A DNA stretch of 39,772 nucleotides from Symsagittifera roscoffensis (lineage: Eukaryota > Xenacoelomorpha > Acoela > Convolutidae), in assembly GCF_963678635.1 (NCBI RefSeq), contig NW_026971278.1, positions 1 to 39,772 of the forward strand, given 5' to 3'. Positions within the stretch are counted from its first letter, which is position 1, and every line of letters begins with the position of its first letter. The translations under genes were made by a program, and so were the position numbers. Below the pieces are notes generated by a model. The model saw only the letters and a program-made list of their open reading frames with translations, ran no database searches and had not been told where the DNA came from. Shown piece after piece: positions 1-13,600 of the stretch.

Positions 1-2754
1 CCGACCTAACTCATGGCCAAACTCCTGCCTAGTTCGAATTACTTGCGCTTATTTGATGAACACAATAAATACAATCATGCATCGCACTTATTTAATAATT
101 TGTCAATTTTAATTCTCAAACTTTAGGAAGATGGACTTGTTACGACCAAATATTTAGCCTCACTTCATTTCGAAACTTTGCATGCAATGCGAGATAATAG
201 CAAAAAAAATCAAAAAGTTTGGCGCATCAATTTTAGCATTATCAATAAAAATTGCATAATGCACCTGAATTAGTCCATAGCATCGTCAAATGACAATAAT
301 GAAAACCCAGAACGCTTACAATTTTTTTAAAATTTAAGCTCATGTTAAAACACTTTAATTTCAATCACCGAAATTTCAAAATTAAATAGTACTGAAAAAA
401 AAACAATACACCCCAAGCATAAAAATTCTCAAACTTATTTGAATGTTGGAGCATTAACGGTAGTTTTGCGAATCAGCAGGAAAAATCAAGCCTATTTGTT
501 TTCGACTGATCTTTTTGCTTGTGTTTGTAAAAAAAATACCATAAAATAAGGCCACAAAGATATTTCAGAGGACCGATTTTGGATAATTGAAATGAAAAGA
601 TACTATTTTCGTCCAGAAATTTTGAGAGATACGCAAAATCATAACTTCAAAGCTAGGCTCTTAACTTTTGCCCGTAACAATGACTTCTACCATTTCTACC
701 ATTTTCTGGGTAATTGCTGCTCAGACTGTCCAATAAACATGAAAGTTGACAAATTTATGAGTTTTTGGTCTCTTTTCTGTTTCCATCAAAATTTTCCTCA
801 CGAATATTAACAGAAAAATGTGCTGTAATAAATTATAGCAAAATGTGTGAACAGGTAAACATTTTTGTAAAAATAATTTTTTGGTATAAAAATTGTCAAA
901 TGAACAAAACCTCATTTTTATAATCAATTTTATAATCGATTTAACGAGGGTGTGGAAAGCTAAAAAAAACACCATGAGCTCTTAATACGAAACGCGTACT
1001 GCAACAAAAGTTTTGCAATGAATTTTAAACTAATAATGTAAGAAATAATTAATAAAAAAAATTTTATTGCAAATATTTAGTTGAAATTATTGTTTTCAAT
1101 TGATTCTAAATCGATTTGAAACAAATTTGTTCTCAAATTTCCACAAAATTTTTGACTAAAACGCTAGTCAACTCTATGGGCACCGGAACGTTCATTAAAA
1201 AAAAATTAATACAAAAGTCCTTGTGCAAACGTCCCAAGAACTAGCCGTTCAATGAACATGATATTCAAAACTTAGACATGAACCCAGTAAAAACAAAATT
1301 CCAAGATTGTCAAATACTGTATTGAAAGCAAAACTTCATTTGGCAATCACTGCAAAAAGTTAAAAACAACAACTTAAAAAACCAGAAAAAAAGCGTAGAT
1401 TTTTGTTCATTTTGGATGTTTTTAAGCAAAAACTTAATGGATAGTTGGAAAAATTTCTTAATGCAACGCTGCCACTGGCTTGAGCGCTGCTTTGGCAAAT
1501 ATTCGAAATCAAAAATCTTCAAAAAAAGCTCACTTTATATATCACCAAATGAATTCTAATTGACATATTTTTACTCTCGTAGTCAACCAAAAGTAGACTC
1601 TTTTCTTTTTTTTTTACAACAAACTCTTGAATTTTTCAAAATATGCCATCAATTCCAAAATATTTTTTTTTCAAGATGGTTTGCATGGCAAAAAAGCATT
1701 TTAAAATCAAATTACTTTTCAAAAAATTTCTTGAAGCACAAAAATTTTAAGCAATTTAGGGTCTCTATAGAATTTGAGGTAGTTCGGAAATTCTATTTAA
1801 ACCAAAGTCAAGACTTTGAGCGATGGCACAATTTATAAATATTTGGTGAAAAATACTCAACAAAAAACTTGGACTCTCATGGCATACTATAGTTTGTAAA
1901 CAAATGTAGTGTATCAAAAAAAGTTGTTTTTCCACTGAATAATTCACAACTTTTTTCATGTTTAAATAAAACAGCTGAAATTGATTTGATTTCTAGTGAA
2001 AAGTTTGGCCTTCAACTCTTAAAAAACTAAAACTTGGCAGAAAACTTGGCGGAGTTTATAAAGACAGTTGTAGAATGGGTTTTGAACCTGGAACTTACAT
2101 ATTGCCCATCAGGTTGTCTTGGGACTATATTGGATGCGCTTTGAGTCAACGTAACTGTTTGTTTTAAAGTTTAAACAAACAAGCTAGTCCGTCATGTTAT
2201 TCCTTTATATGATTCACAATTTCAAGATTCAATGTTCGTCATCAACAATTTAATTTTTTATACTTTACACAAAAACTTTCTAAGCAAAAATTTTGAAGGC
2301 AATTGCAGAACAGTCAGAAATCTCACGGTTTTTGCCCAGATATACGAGCAATAGTTATTTGTCCTAGAGCTGTGGTGTTTTTGTTTCCATTTCCGAAAAA
2401 ATTGACGTAATTTGAGCTCAGTTAGTTTTTTTTCAGACAAATTCCGTTTTGAAAACAAAACTTTTTTGATTCCTGGAGAATGACACCTTTAGAAAACAAG
2501 CTCGAAGTTTAGCATAAATGTGAATTTTGTACTTTTCATTCAGTACCTCGTCTGCTAAAGATACGAAACAGTAAATCAGTTTAAAAGTCTCAAAGCTTTT
2601 GATGCTCTATGATCAAGATGTAAAGGATTTCCTCTCCAAATTTTTTTCATGAAATTATTGTTATTTGATTTTAGGGTTACTCAGCTAAAATTGCAACGTT
2701 TAATGCTCGGGCGTTAATCCCTTTGTCCGCTAACGTTGTTTTCAAAACTTTTAC
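1..2754. other. Gene-free A+T-rich sequence
   Basis: No exon with codon structure or recognisable domain is seen on either strand. Open frames here are short and lysine/phenylalanine-rich, as expected from A+T-rich noise. Around 395-455 a fragment reads like the minus-oriented end of repeat family A (ACACCCCAAGCATAAA), so part of this stretch is probably decayed repeat. Confidence 0.6.
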
Positions 2755-3326
2755 GTTCCGACTTTTCGAATAGAATTAAATATATATTTTTTGGTGGATT
2801 TTTTATTCAGTCTTTTTTTTTTCGTTTCTTTAACTAAACTTTTTGGCAAAAATAATTTTTGTATATACCATCTAAAAAATTGTGTTTTCCGGTTCTCAAA
2901 TCTGTGCTCACAATAATTTTTGCTTTTGGGAACTGCAGAAGAGCTTTCACTAGCAGGCCTTGACGAGTTTGTTAAAATTTTTCGTTGAAATTCTTTAAAC
3001 AGTTATGTATGATCTTTTTTCGTAACATTATTGGGGTTTGAAAGTTGCTAATTCAGCAAATTGTGATAAAGGAACGCGGGACTTATTGCGCTCTTGTAAC
3101 ACGCGTAAACAGCAAAATAAATCGTTCAAAAATTGAACTCGCGCCGCATGTCATTTGTCAGTCTACGATACGAATAGCAAAATCCTTTCTTTTTTTTACT
3201 TCACCTAGCGTTTGTGGGGGACCTTTCTTTTACTCTTTCATCAATTTTTCAACCAAACAATTTCTAATTGTACTTCAAGTGCTGTCTACACGATCTGTGC
3301 TTCACCCTGATATACTAGCAGTCTTG
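2755..3326 (+). mobile_element. Repeat family A, diverged copy A1
   Basis: Starts GTTCCGACTTTTCG and ends with CACCCTGATATACTAGCAG then TCTTG, the same two ends as the copies at 19038 and 29852. The interior also matches in order: the GGGGTTTGAAAGTTGC box, a degenerate ACGCGTAA box and a GTGTTTGTGGGGGA-like box. It is more diverged than the other copies. An open frame of 146 codons starting at 3045 mostly overlaps it and is not treated as a gene. Confidence 0.65.
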
Positions 3327-4491
3327 TTTTGTTTAGTAAATTTTGGAATCGACAATGTGAGTCAAATTGAAAATGTGAGAACGCTTGCGAGCCTCGGTAT
3401 TAAGATAAACATGTCAAATTGTAAGGAACTCTATAAAAAAATTTTGTTGAGACGAATAAGCACAAAGCAACATGATATTTGTTAGCCAAATTTAATGACA
3501 TGGATGTTCAAAATATGTTTATCCTTGTTGAGTTCTTTCTAAGGTTGTTATTCTTTACTAGGAAACATCTGAGGGAAATAGTTGAAGATACCCAACATAT
3601 GAATGCAATTTTTTATACTGTTTTTTTTTCAGTCGTCATCTCTTTAATTTCTGTAATTTCTGTTTTTATACATCTTTTTACCGACTACGGTTTTTCAGTC
3701 GTTAGATGATGCTTGTACTCTCTCCGAGTCAACCCATCCCAACCCCTCAACTTCCAATTTGAGATTTCTAGTAAAATCTAGAATTGAAAAAACCTGAACG
3801 GCTACAAAAATTATTCAGGGCAAATTTTTGTTCAAGTTAACGTGGATATAGCCCAAAAGATTCAAAGTCACTCTCTACTCGGAAAGCAATTTCTTGAAAA
3901 AATTAAACAAAAACGAAAATTTATTTGCACAAAAAGTTAGGCCAAGTCAATAGATTATATATTGTTGAAAGCATAGAAAGCAGGCACAAAATAAAAAGCA
4001 AAACCTGGGCAACTCAGAATAGTTAAAAAGGCATTATTTTATCCGCTATAGACAAAAATATATAAATTAATTTGGGCGCAACTTTCAAATTTGTTGATCT
4101 TTTGAAAAGTTTTGTTGTCGTTTCACTGCAATTTGACAATTAATCATTTATAGTGAATTTTCCCGGTTTTTTTATAAAGAATTGTCTATAACGGATAGGT
4201 CGGAATCTAAAGATCGGTAATAACATTTGTAGCTTTATATAAAATTACGACAAAAGTAGTAACAAAAAGGCATTATTGAACAACATTGAACCTTTTTTTT
4301 TTCAATCTCAAATTCATTCACCACGGGACGACATCAGTATTTCAGCAGCTCAATTGACTTTTTTTTGTTATGAAAAGAGGTTCTGTTTTTAGTTTTTCAT
4401 ACCAATTTAGACAATGTTTTTTTTTACAAATCCAGCGCAATGCTAGGAGTTAGTTTTCATTCTCAAATCGAAACCAATCATAACAGCTCAT
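3327..4491. other. Intergenic, 3' side of the receptor gene
   Basis: Contains the presumed 3' untranslated region of the receptor (minus strand). I see no other gene. T-runs and A-runs are frequent. The motif TTTATCCGCTATAGACAAAA near 4038 has a partly inverted counterpart, TTGTCTATAACGGATAGG, near 4183, which suggests a small decayed inverted repeat element. Confidence 0.4.
3920..3925 (-). promoter_or_regulatory. Candidate polyadenylation signal of the receptor gene
   Basis: This is the nearest AATAAA I found on the minus strand downstream of the stop codon, about 570 bases beyond it. In such A+T-rich DNA the hexamer is expected by chance, so this is only a candidate. Variant TATAAA hexamers lie nearer, around 4147-4240. 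Confidence 0.2.
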
Positions 4492-4698
4492 TTACAAGAT
4501 GATGGTTCTGAAGTAGACGATGTTCATCAGAATCACAATCACGTGACTAATCAGGAAAAACCGGTCGATAACGGCTGCCAAAACCTGCCACTTCACGCCA
4601 GTATCTTCTCCCCCATCTTCCCCGTTACTCCCACCCGACCTGGGAGAAAGTCCCTCGTTGTCGACGTTTCCGTTGTTGTCCACGCTGGATTCAGACAC
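4492..4698 (-). CDS. Receptor exon 7: acidic loop and M4, stop
   Basis: Encodes residues 387-454 and the TAA stop at 4494-4492. The acceptor is TTTTTCAG before 4698, so the first codon GTG is internal and not a start. The first 33 residues are Asp/Glu/Gly/Asn-rich. Then comes V-K-W-Q-V-L-A-A-V-I-D-R-F-F, the conserved approach to M4, followed by a hydrophobic helix and a short tail. Confidence 0.92.
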   Translation of the reverse strand: MSESSVDNNGNVDNEGLSPRSGGSNGEDGGEDTGVKWQVLAAVIDRFFLISHVIVILMNIVYFRTIIL

Positions 4699-7600
4699 CT
4701 GAAAAACAAAGAACTAATAATTTATCTGATTGACAAACAAATAATTCGTAGAAAAATTGATTTAAAATTTACATGCTCTACTGAGAGCTGATAGCTCCTA
4801 ATGTTCCGACTGTATCTTAGTTTTAAAAGATCCAAAAGTAGAACGAAACAAGGATAGCCGTTTGCTTTTCATAACAAACTACAAAAAAAATTCGTTTTTT
4901 TTCAAATTTTTTCGTGCGTGTTGTGATGAGAAATATGTGAAGACGTGTAAAAAGTTAAGGAATTAAACATAATCGGCAACAGTTATCTTTAAAAAATCGA
5001 CAAAAAAATAATATTTTTTTGATTTTTTGAAATTTTTTAGTTGCCAAGGACCACAGCAACTGGTCAAAACCACTAAACCTTTCTCAGCTTCAATGAAAAT
5101 ATTTTGTCTATAATTTCGATCGAGTAGCGCAAAAACTTGTTTTATTTGCTCGAAATTCGACTAAAACTCAAAAATTTTGAAGCGGTTTTTCTTGACACTG
5201 ACAACTTTTGAAAATTTTTTCAATGTCGTTCGAGTCAAGACTGAAAAAGCTTCAATATGATAACTCATTTGACCTATTCCGAAGAGTAATTGACTAAATC
5301 AGTAACTATTCCACCTGATTTTGCGTGGAAAACAAAGGAAGAAAAAACTGAAATACCCAAGACATTTTCAATGGTTGGAACAAAATTACCGAAACTCAAA
5401 ATTCAATAAGACCTTAATTGAGAATTCAAAAGTCTACAATACAAACCAAAAAGATTTAAAAAGACATACAAATTTGTGCCGTTTTTACCTTAACTTCAGA
5501 AAAATATCGTGAAGTTTTCTTAACTTCTGAATGAATCCTTGTAAAGGCTAAAACTCAGGTCCTTCACTGGTTTTTTCATTGCAACAACACTGTTAACTAA
5601 TAGTATCCGCCTTTTAATATAAATTCTAAAGTATTAAAACTTTCCGATAAACTTCAGTTCAAATTCAAGGCTTAGAATTATATTTTTCAGACAAACTTCA
5701 ATTCACATTCAAATGTTTACAAATGTACCTTGGACAACTTTTGCCCCTTTCCGCTAGCTGGGGGGGAGTTGTTTCCCTCAGCTGAGGCTCCGTTGGGGGA
5801 TTCGTATGGGTTGAGGAAGAGGTACTTGAGGTGGGGCGACTGGATTATCTTGAGGAGAGTTGGACTCATGTATTTGTCAGTCCAGTTGTGAATGGACACG
5901 ACTAAAACACATTTAAACATAGTCAAGAGAGTGTTTGAAAAGTTCCGATGAAGTTCCAAGGAAACTGAAAAAGAAGCGACCGATTCTTCTTAATTTTTTT
6001 TCAACTTTCGAAAAAGAAAAATTATAACACTGAATTTCGAGAATCTTTTTGTTATTTGTTAAAAATATTTATTAGCCAAAAATATTTATTAACTGGCCTC
6101 TATTATAACAAAATTGAACATGTGGAATAGTAGAACACTCCGCCTATCACTTTTCCACACTCACACTTTTCATTTTCAATTTTGAAAAACTACTTGAACG
6201 TTGTCACAGTGCAATGAAAATTGGAATGGTGTACAAAATAACTATTGTGCACGTTTCCTCTACATTTTTTTCGTAACATACCGCATTTAGTCATAATAAC
6301 ACGTAAAACTACTATAAAAAAGAATATATGAAAGATGTGTGGGGGTAGGTGGAAAAGAGCGCACTCACCCATAACGACAACCAATGGCGGTCTTTTGTCG
6401 TCTAAATATCTTGTCGTCTTATTTACCCATCACCACAAAAATGAAAACATAAAATAGTAGTATAGCACACACCCATAATGGTGAACAATTATCATTTGTC
6501 GCCTTAGTGTCATGTCGTCCTATTGAGCCATTACTGCAAAAATACAAAAGCGCAATAGCGAGTATGACACCAACCCATAATGGCGACTAGACAGAGGAAA
6601 CTCATGTGCAGTGTGACACTGCTGACGAAGTAGACCATGAGGGGGAATCCAGTGGAGCTGTCTGGGAATATCTCACTGAGGGTGCCAAATGCCACCACTT
6701 CACCCAGAAGGAGGGTCACTGCGAAGCCAGTCTTCTCTCCAGATCCAGCAGGCACGAAGAAGGTCAGACCTGCAATGGACAGGAAGAGGATAAAAGTTAT
6801 CAAGTTATAATTGTGTTTACTGTGAATTGCAGATGAGGTATCAGTAGGTTTTAACGAGTCTGTTTATTGTAAAATTATCAAATACACTTCTCAAAAATAA
6901 ATAAATTTATCAAAATGATTACCAATAAAGATTAAATCTCAAAAAAGCACATAAAAACACAAAGTAAATCAAATGAAAATTGAAAAGAAACACAAAGAAA
7001 GAAAAAAGGATAGCTGGTTACTGTGCAAATAGCGCAAAATGTTCCGACCACATTAATAAAAAGAGTACAAAAAAAAGTTTTCTTTTTTTCACCAAATTAT
7101 TATCTTTTCTTGTTCATGGAGTGATAAAAAAACTATAGAAACAGGTAAAAAGTCGGTCAAATTAAGCATAATCGACAGCAATTGTATTCAAAAAATTAAC
7201 AACAAACAAAGAATGAAAAATTATTTTAAAAAAATATAAACTTTTACTGACTTAGCACAACATTTTTCCAATTTTTTTTGAAAACTTTTATTGCTAAGGA
7301 AGCGTTAAAAGAAGCTTCCAAAACCAGTTTTTGCTAAGAAAATTTAAGTTTTCTCAGCCCACAAGACCGGCTTTCAAACCGGTTTTTCTCGTCATTGGGA
7401 CAAATTTTTGAAAGTTTTTTAATGTCGCTCGAATCACGACTAAAGGGCTTTAATAAGATATATCACTCGAACCATTCCGATGATTATTTGTCGCACCTGA
7501 TTTTACGTGAAAACAAAAAACTAAAACAAACGCGAATATAAAGTTCCTCTTCATTTCCAACGGTCGGAACAAAAAACTAAAGTTAAAATTATAAAAAAAT

Positions 7601-10600
7601 ATATTTGTTTCTCGATAGAAACAGAGGTAGGAAAGAAACAATGACATGCAACCCTCTCTGAAAAAAAAACTGATGAAGGATCAGTCCCTTTTTTGAGAAA
7701 TGCATGCAAACAAAAACGCAGATGCTAATTTGGAAGTTTTTAAGGCGCATAAAAGTTTCTTTGGGGACCCATCTTTATTTGAGATCTGGTTGTCAAACTT
7801 TGTAGCAAGTTAACAGAAATAAATGTGGCTTAATTAAAAAAAAAGAGGATAATTAAACATACTCCAATTCGTAAATAATTTAAACAATCTCTTGAAATTT
7901 TTCAAATGATGTTCTATCGCCCCATCACCTCTTAGGAAAACCATACGATGGAAGAAGTTTCACTGAGTTTTTTAGGCAATATTCAAGTGACGTTTCTTTT
8001 TCCTTTCCCGCCTGCAATATTTATAGGTTAAGTTTTTGTTCACAAAAATCGATTGCTACAAAAATTGGTATGCCGACTAACTTAGATATTCCAAACAATG
8101 TAGTCTTCTTGCTTAAACTGTTAAAATTGTTGATTAATCAACAAAATTGATGTTTACTTGAGATGGGGGAGGGGGATGAAAATCCGATTTTATCTACCTG
8201 AGAAGAGGTAGAGTGTGACGATGGGGAACACAATGATGACAAGGTAGTAGAGGGGTCTCCTCGCCAGGTCCACAGTCACACGGATGAAGGTGTAGTTGAA
8301 TCTAAACAAATAAAAACAACAATAAACAGATGCTCCAATGACAAGGCTCTATACGTTAAGTTCAATAAGCAAGTATTTTAAAACATCAGAAGATAGTAGC
8401 AATAGAAGGTCGAAAAAGTTTGAAAGAACAAGAAAACCGAAAAGAAGTTGATCGAAAATTTTAGAGCATTTCGAAAAATATCACGGCACTCTTTTTTCTT
8501 TAAATTAACCAGGGGCGGATCTAGGATTTTCTCGAGGGGGGGGGGGGCGGATTTTATTTTAGGTCGACCAAATCACTACAAAACTTTTAAGAAACCCGCC
8601 GAAAAAGGCGTTTTTAGGCACTTTTTGGAAAATTTTGGCGCGCGCTCCCCCCCCCCCCCCCCCTCAAAATTAGTATAAATTGGCACCCAAGGCGCCTTTA
8701 GAAAAATTTTAGGGTCCATCGCCAAAAATGAATATCTCAAAATAGTACAAAGGGGGACCCTTTGGGTCGGCAGGTAGTCGAATCCGTAAGGGAGAGAGCG
8801 TCCGCAACCCCCCCCCCCCCCCGCCTCTCCATAAATCCGCCCCTGAATATAACCCAATTTAGGAAACCTGGATCAAAATGTAAGCTCTTTATTCCCTTGA
8901 GAAGTCCAAAAATTAAAATCTATTTTCGAAACTAGAAATCGATATCGTTTTTTCGCGCAATGATATCAGCATTCGTAATTTTTGAACTTGACTTCAATTT
9001 AAAAAGTGCATGTACACCAGTGCATTCATATATGCACTGATATTTATGATCCCCTTCTGCAGTTATTGGAGCATTTTAAAATTTTCTTGAATAAAAAGTA
9101 ATCATCAAGACCTACATAAATAGGAATAAATTCGTTCTTTTACACTTAGAATAATCGACTAAAGTTTTCATTAAAAACTTTGTTATTGTTTTAGTAAATG
9201 GCGACCAAATATGATGGAAATATCTCAAAAATGAGAGCTAAAAAATCTTAAAAAAAAAGTAGGTATATTGTAGCAGAACTACATTAGGATGTCAGCCTCT
9301 GGTCCAACTTCATCTGAAAAAAAAAACTTAAAACAAGTTTCCCGACACGAAGAAAACCTTTAAAAAGGTTTTTGGAATTCGATTCACGACTGAAAGAGCC
9401 TAAATTAAATACCACTTTTGACCAACTGCAAACTTTCTTTAAATTATTCAAAATCGACCTGAAAAATAACAAGCCCCCTCCCCCCACCACTCATTAGAGA
9501 ATAGATGCTTCCAGTCACTTTCTAAGAGGCGGTCGGAACAATATACGTCTGTTCCCATCATAAACCCCTCCCAAAGACTAACAAAAGGTTGCAATTAAAG
9601 GTGTTGTGTTTTGAGGGCTGATGTGTCTATATTTAAGTGAGGACTCAGTATTGGTAAGAGCCCATTGAATTAATATGGCCTTTTTCATACCATTTAATTT
9701 TAATCGAGTTTGCATTGAAAATTAGCGATGGAAAATTGAAAAAAAAAACGACGACCGTCTTCAATGGTCTAACCCTAACGCTAAGAGCAAATAGCGCTAA
9801 TTGACCAAGAATAACAAAATTCAATGCAGAATTAATCCTGGTTCATAGCTGGAGAATTCGAAAAACTTCAGCGATAAATTTTAAACTCTTTACCCAAATA
9901 GTAAATTTCAGAGCTGAAACAACACTTAACTATCGATGATTTAGCTATGATTTTTTAGCAATTAAATTTCAAAAAATTTACCGCACAAGCAAATCCCCTT
10001 GCTAAAATAACTCTAGATTAAAAATCAATTTTTCAACGTGTTCTGCTGGAAAAAAAAACTCATCAAGTGATGCATTAAGTTACAGTCATTTAACGAGAGA
10101 TGCTTGCCGCAAACTTAAGTTTCAAGAGGACAGATCCTCCTAAAATTTAGTGATCTCTGGACTCCCGCCGTAGAGAAGAAGCAGCTTAGAGAAACTATTT
10201 ACAAATTTTGGCTGATATGAAAATAAAACTTTTGTTATTCTACATCATCACGATGTATTATACTAAAAGCATAAATGAGAAAAAATGTAGAAAGTTGGAA
10301 AAATGTAAAACTTTGAAAACTGGTTTAAATTACCATAAGTGCACTTATTAGGTCGCACCTGTCGTAATATTTTCTGTAGACGCTTTTGAATGATATCATT
10401 TGAATGCCCCGAGGTAATTTTAAAGGCCCCGAGGAGTCATTTTTTTAATGAAGCAAATCATTTTCCTCAAGGCCTGTAGAGAATATTTAGTATGTGTATT
10501 TTGCATTCATTTTTTTCTGAAAAAACTTCAAAATACAAATTGATAAAGTAATTATTCATGACATCAAGTCATACAGCGAACCCTATCCTCAGCGAAAACC

Positions 10601-13600
10601 AATTCATCAATTTGACCGAAAAAGTGACATTGAAGGTTCAGTTAGTGAAAAATGATTATTCAAACTACAAATAATGTTTGAAACTGACTACGAGGTGTTT
10701 ATAGGATTGGTACAGACTTCGTCTTATTTTTTTAATTAACAGATTTCGTCCCATATCCAACTTCTATTATCCCTTATCCAAATTTGTGGGACGAAATCTG
10801 TGTACGCTTTGAAATGGGACAAAATCTGTTGAAAATCAAAATGGGACGAAATCTGTCACAGCCGTTTGTTTGGACCATGTGAACAGTTCCATAACATGTT
10901 TTGACTCTCATTTGTCGTCTTATTTGCCGGATATCCCTTAGATCTAATTTCAACCATATTTGTTGATTTGCTATACTGACTTGCTGCTGTGGAGGTATGG
11001 ACCGGTTACAGTTTCAATGGGCACTGGGGTAAGGAGCTCCCACTGGTCGTTGTCCTGGTAGTATGCCAGAGGCAACACACCTGCCTGGGGGACGGCTGAA
11101 ATAAGGAACGACTCTGCTGAACCAGATGATTATGTGAGGACGAGCTTATTGGCATGTGTGCCGATTAGCATGTTCATGTATAAGAATGCAGTTTACTCTT
11201 ACGCTTGATATTTCAAAATCTTGGTTCTCAAGTTTGCAATTTTTATATGGTGCTCGTCATCGCCGAAAAAAAAATAAACATTTCATTCCGTTTAAAAACA
11301 AATGATAAAAACCTCGTACCAAAGAAATGTCCTATATAAGTCAATGATAGTTTTTTTTTCCTGTGATATCAATTCTTGCTTCAAAGTATTTTGAAATATA
11401 TTTTGAAATAAATTTCGAAATGAGCAATGTTTTTTTTTTCTTCATTTTACCCAAAAAAAATATCCCCAAAAAAGCAAATAATTATAAATTTTAAATCCCC
11501 AAAAGACCCTCCCCCCCTCTCCCCCCAAGAACAACAAAACTTTATAGTACTTACTGACGGTGTATATGCCGTCATGGGTGATCATGGGGGATATCTCGAA
11601 TGCGCATTCCTGTTTGTCATATGGGAAATAGGTGACCGTGAAATCACATGACATTATGGCTGAAACTACAGTTGACCTTGTGATTATAAAGCCAGATGAC
11701 CAGACAGTTTGTTTGTCGTAGGCGTCGTAGTTGATCCGCATTGCGCTCTGGATGGCTGAAAAAAAAAACAATTCTGGTTGAAACACATGTTGCAAAATAT
11801 TTTTAAGCAAACATTACACCATTCAAATCCTCTTTTACGGGGGCCTATTCTCATGATGAAGGGACCGAATGATTGAAAATTTTCAACCAATGCTTATTTT
11901 GAAGTCGGTCAGTTTAAATCTATTGGCCGGGATTTCGAAGTTAACATTGAGTTTTGCGCAATTTCATTGAGTTTTTTGAATACTCAATTCCGACGGGGAC
12001 TCATTAGGGACGGGGACTAGCCTATTAGCATGTGTTTCGATTAGCATGCCCATGTAAACAAATTAAGTTTAAAGACTTGCAATTTATAATTTTGTCTACT
12101 CAAGTTGCCATTTTTGTCAGCGTGCACTTAGCACCATTTTCAATTAGGCGAAAAATAAGTTCGTATTTCCATTACGAATCAAGTGGTTTTCGAAATAATT
12201 TAAAAGGTTAGGCTAATTTTTTTTTTGCCTGAAAGCACACCCAATTAAAAAAAGTTATCGCATTTTAAAGGGCACACGTGCTAATCGCTACGCCTCCATT
12301 AGGGACGCCACCCTCTTTTACAAATTGATCATATTCGTGACCTCTTTTTGAACTTTTGCTAGCATCATTGTTTTGGACAAAATTGAGTGGAAGGTTTGTC
12401 AATTACCAATAAAAAAAATTTGCTTTCTCGCAAATTTTCACGACGACACACACCTCACGAAAATTAGTTTGTTTTAGCCTATTTTGGGTAATTTCTTTTT
12501 GTTCCGACTTTTTTATACTTTTACCTTTAGTTTTTTTCAGTGAAATCGAAATGAATAAAAGCACAACCAAAAATAGTTTTTGGCACTTCAGCATATTTTT
12601 CGATTTTCAGCACTATCGTAGCTTGAAATATTCAGTGAATTATGCGAGAGAGGCCAATATACGATTATCATAAAACCGACGAAAAATTTTTTTGAAGTTT
12701 TGATGAGCATTCACTTGAATATAAGAAAAGACATCAGTTTCAAAAATTAAAATAGTAATTTCTTTTTCAAAATTAATTAGAATTCGGATCGGATTACGTT
12801 TTTTTGGGGGAGGGGGGGGGGGGGGGGGGGTTTGGTAAATCGGTCCTCAGATTCTTTCGTTTGGGCTGACATTGGGTTTTTTTCCAATTTCTAATTGACG
12901 AATGAGTATATCTAGCATTAACAACAGGCGTTTAACAGAAAAAAAAACAATTAAATTGTTTTTTGCACAAGAAAAGTTTGTGCTCTCATCAAAGCAAAAC
13001 TGAGGTGCTTAAAATTTTTTGACACCAATTTTGTTATCTGAACACTGAAAATTTGGAGTATCTTTGTACTTTGGTGTGTTTTAGTTTTTTTTTTATTCCA
13101 CGCAAAACTAGGTGTCAAAAATAATAAGTCGAGATATTTTGTTATATATCATACTAAATTCCCTTTTAGCCGTGATTAAAACAAAAAAAATCATGAGACA
13201 AAAAATTCAAAAATTTGTCACATTATCGAGAAAAATTGGTTGGCACGAAAAGCAATCGAGTAACTTTCGTTATGATTAGCAAACAATTTTTCAAAAAAAG
13301 ATTTAGAAATTGTAATTATGATTTTCTCGAGCGCGGTTTTTTGAAAATTTGTCAAAAAATTGTTTACCTATTTGTTGACTTATGGCCGGTTATAGTACCA
13401 AATTAGTACCAAAGAAGGACCCTTTGGGTGGTAAGGCGGTCAATTCCAAGAGAAGGGAAGAAGCTTCCTCAATTTTTTTAGCACGTCGTACAATGATTTC
13501 ACATAACGGAAACAAACATGATAGTAAGCGTTTCTTCAAGGAAGCCAGAACTAGTTTTAGTTCGGACAGAAAAGGTCATTTTCTGTCAGAACGAAATATT

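Noticed and set aside
3045-3485. Longest uninterrupted open frame (146 codons, plus strand)
   Set aside because: Most of it overlaps family A copy A1, its composition is that of A+T-rich non-coding DNA, and no domain is recognisable. Other A copies do not keep the frame.
4543-4791. Plus-strand open frame opposite receptor exon 7
   Set aside because: Antisense shadow of a real exon, with no independent evidence.
11442-11554. Extension of receptor exon 2 past the GTAAGT donor
   Set aside because: The continuation becomes low-complexity Phe/Gly sequence, while splicing at 11554 joins exon 3 in phase with conserved residues.
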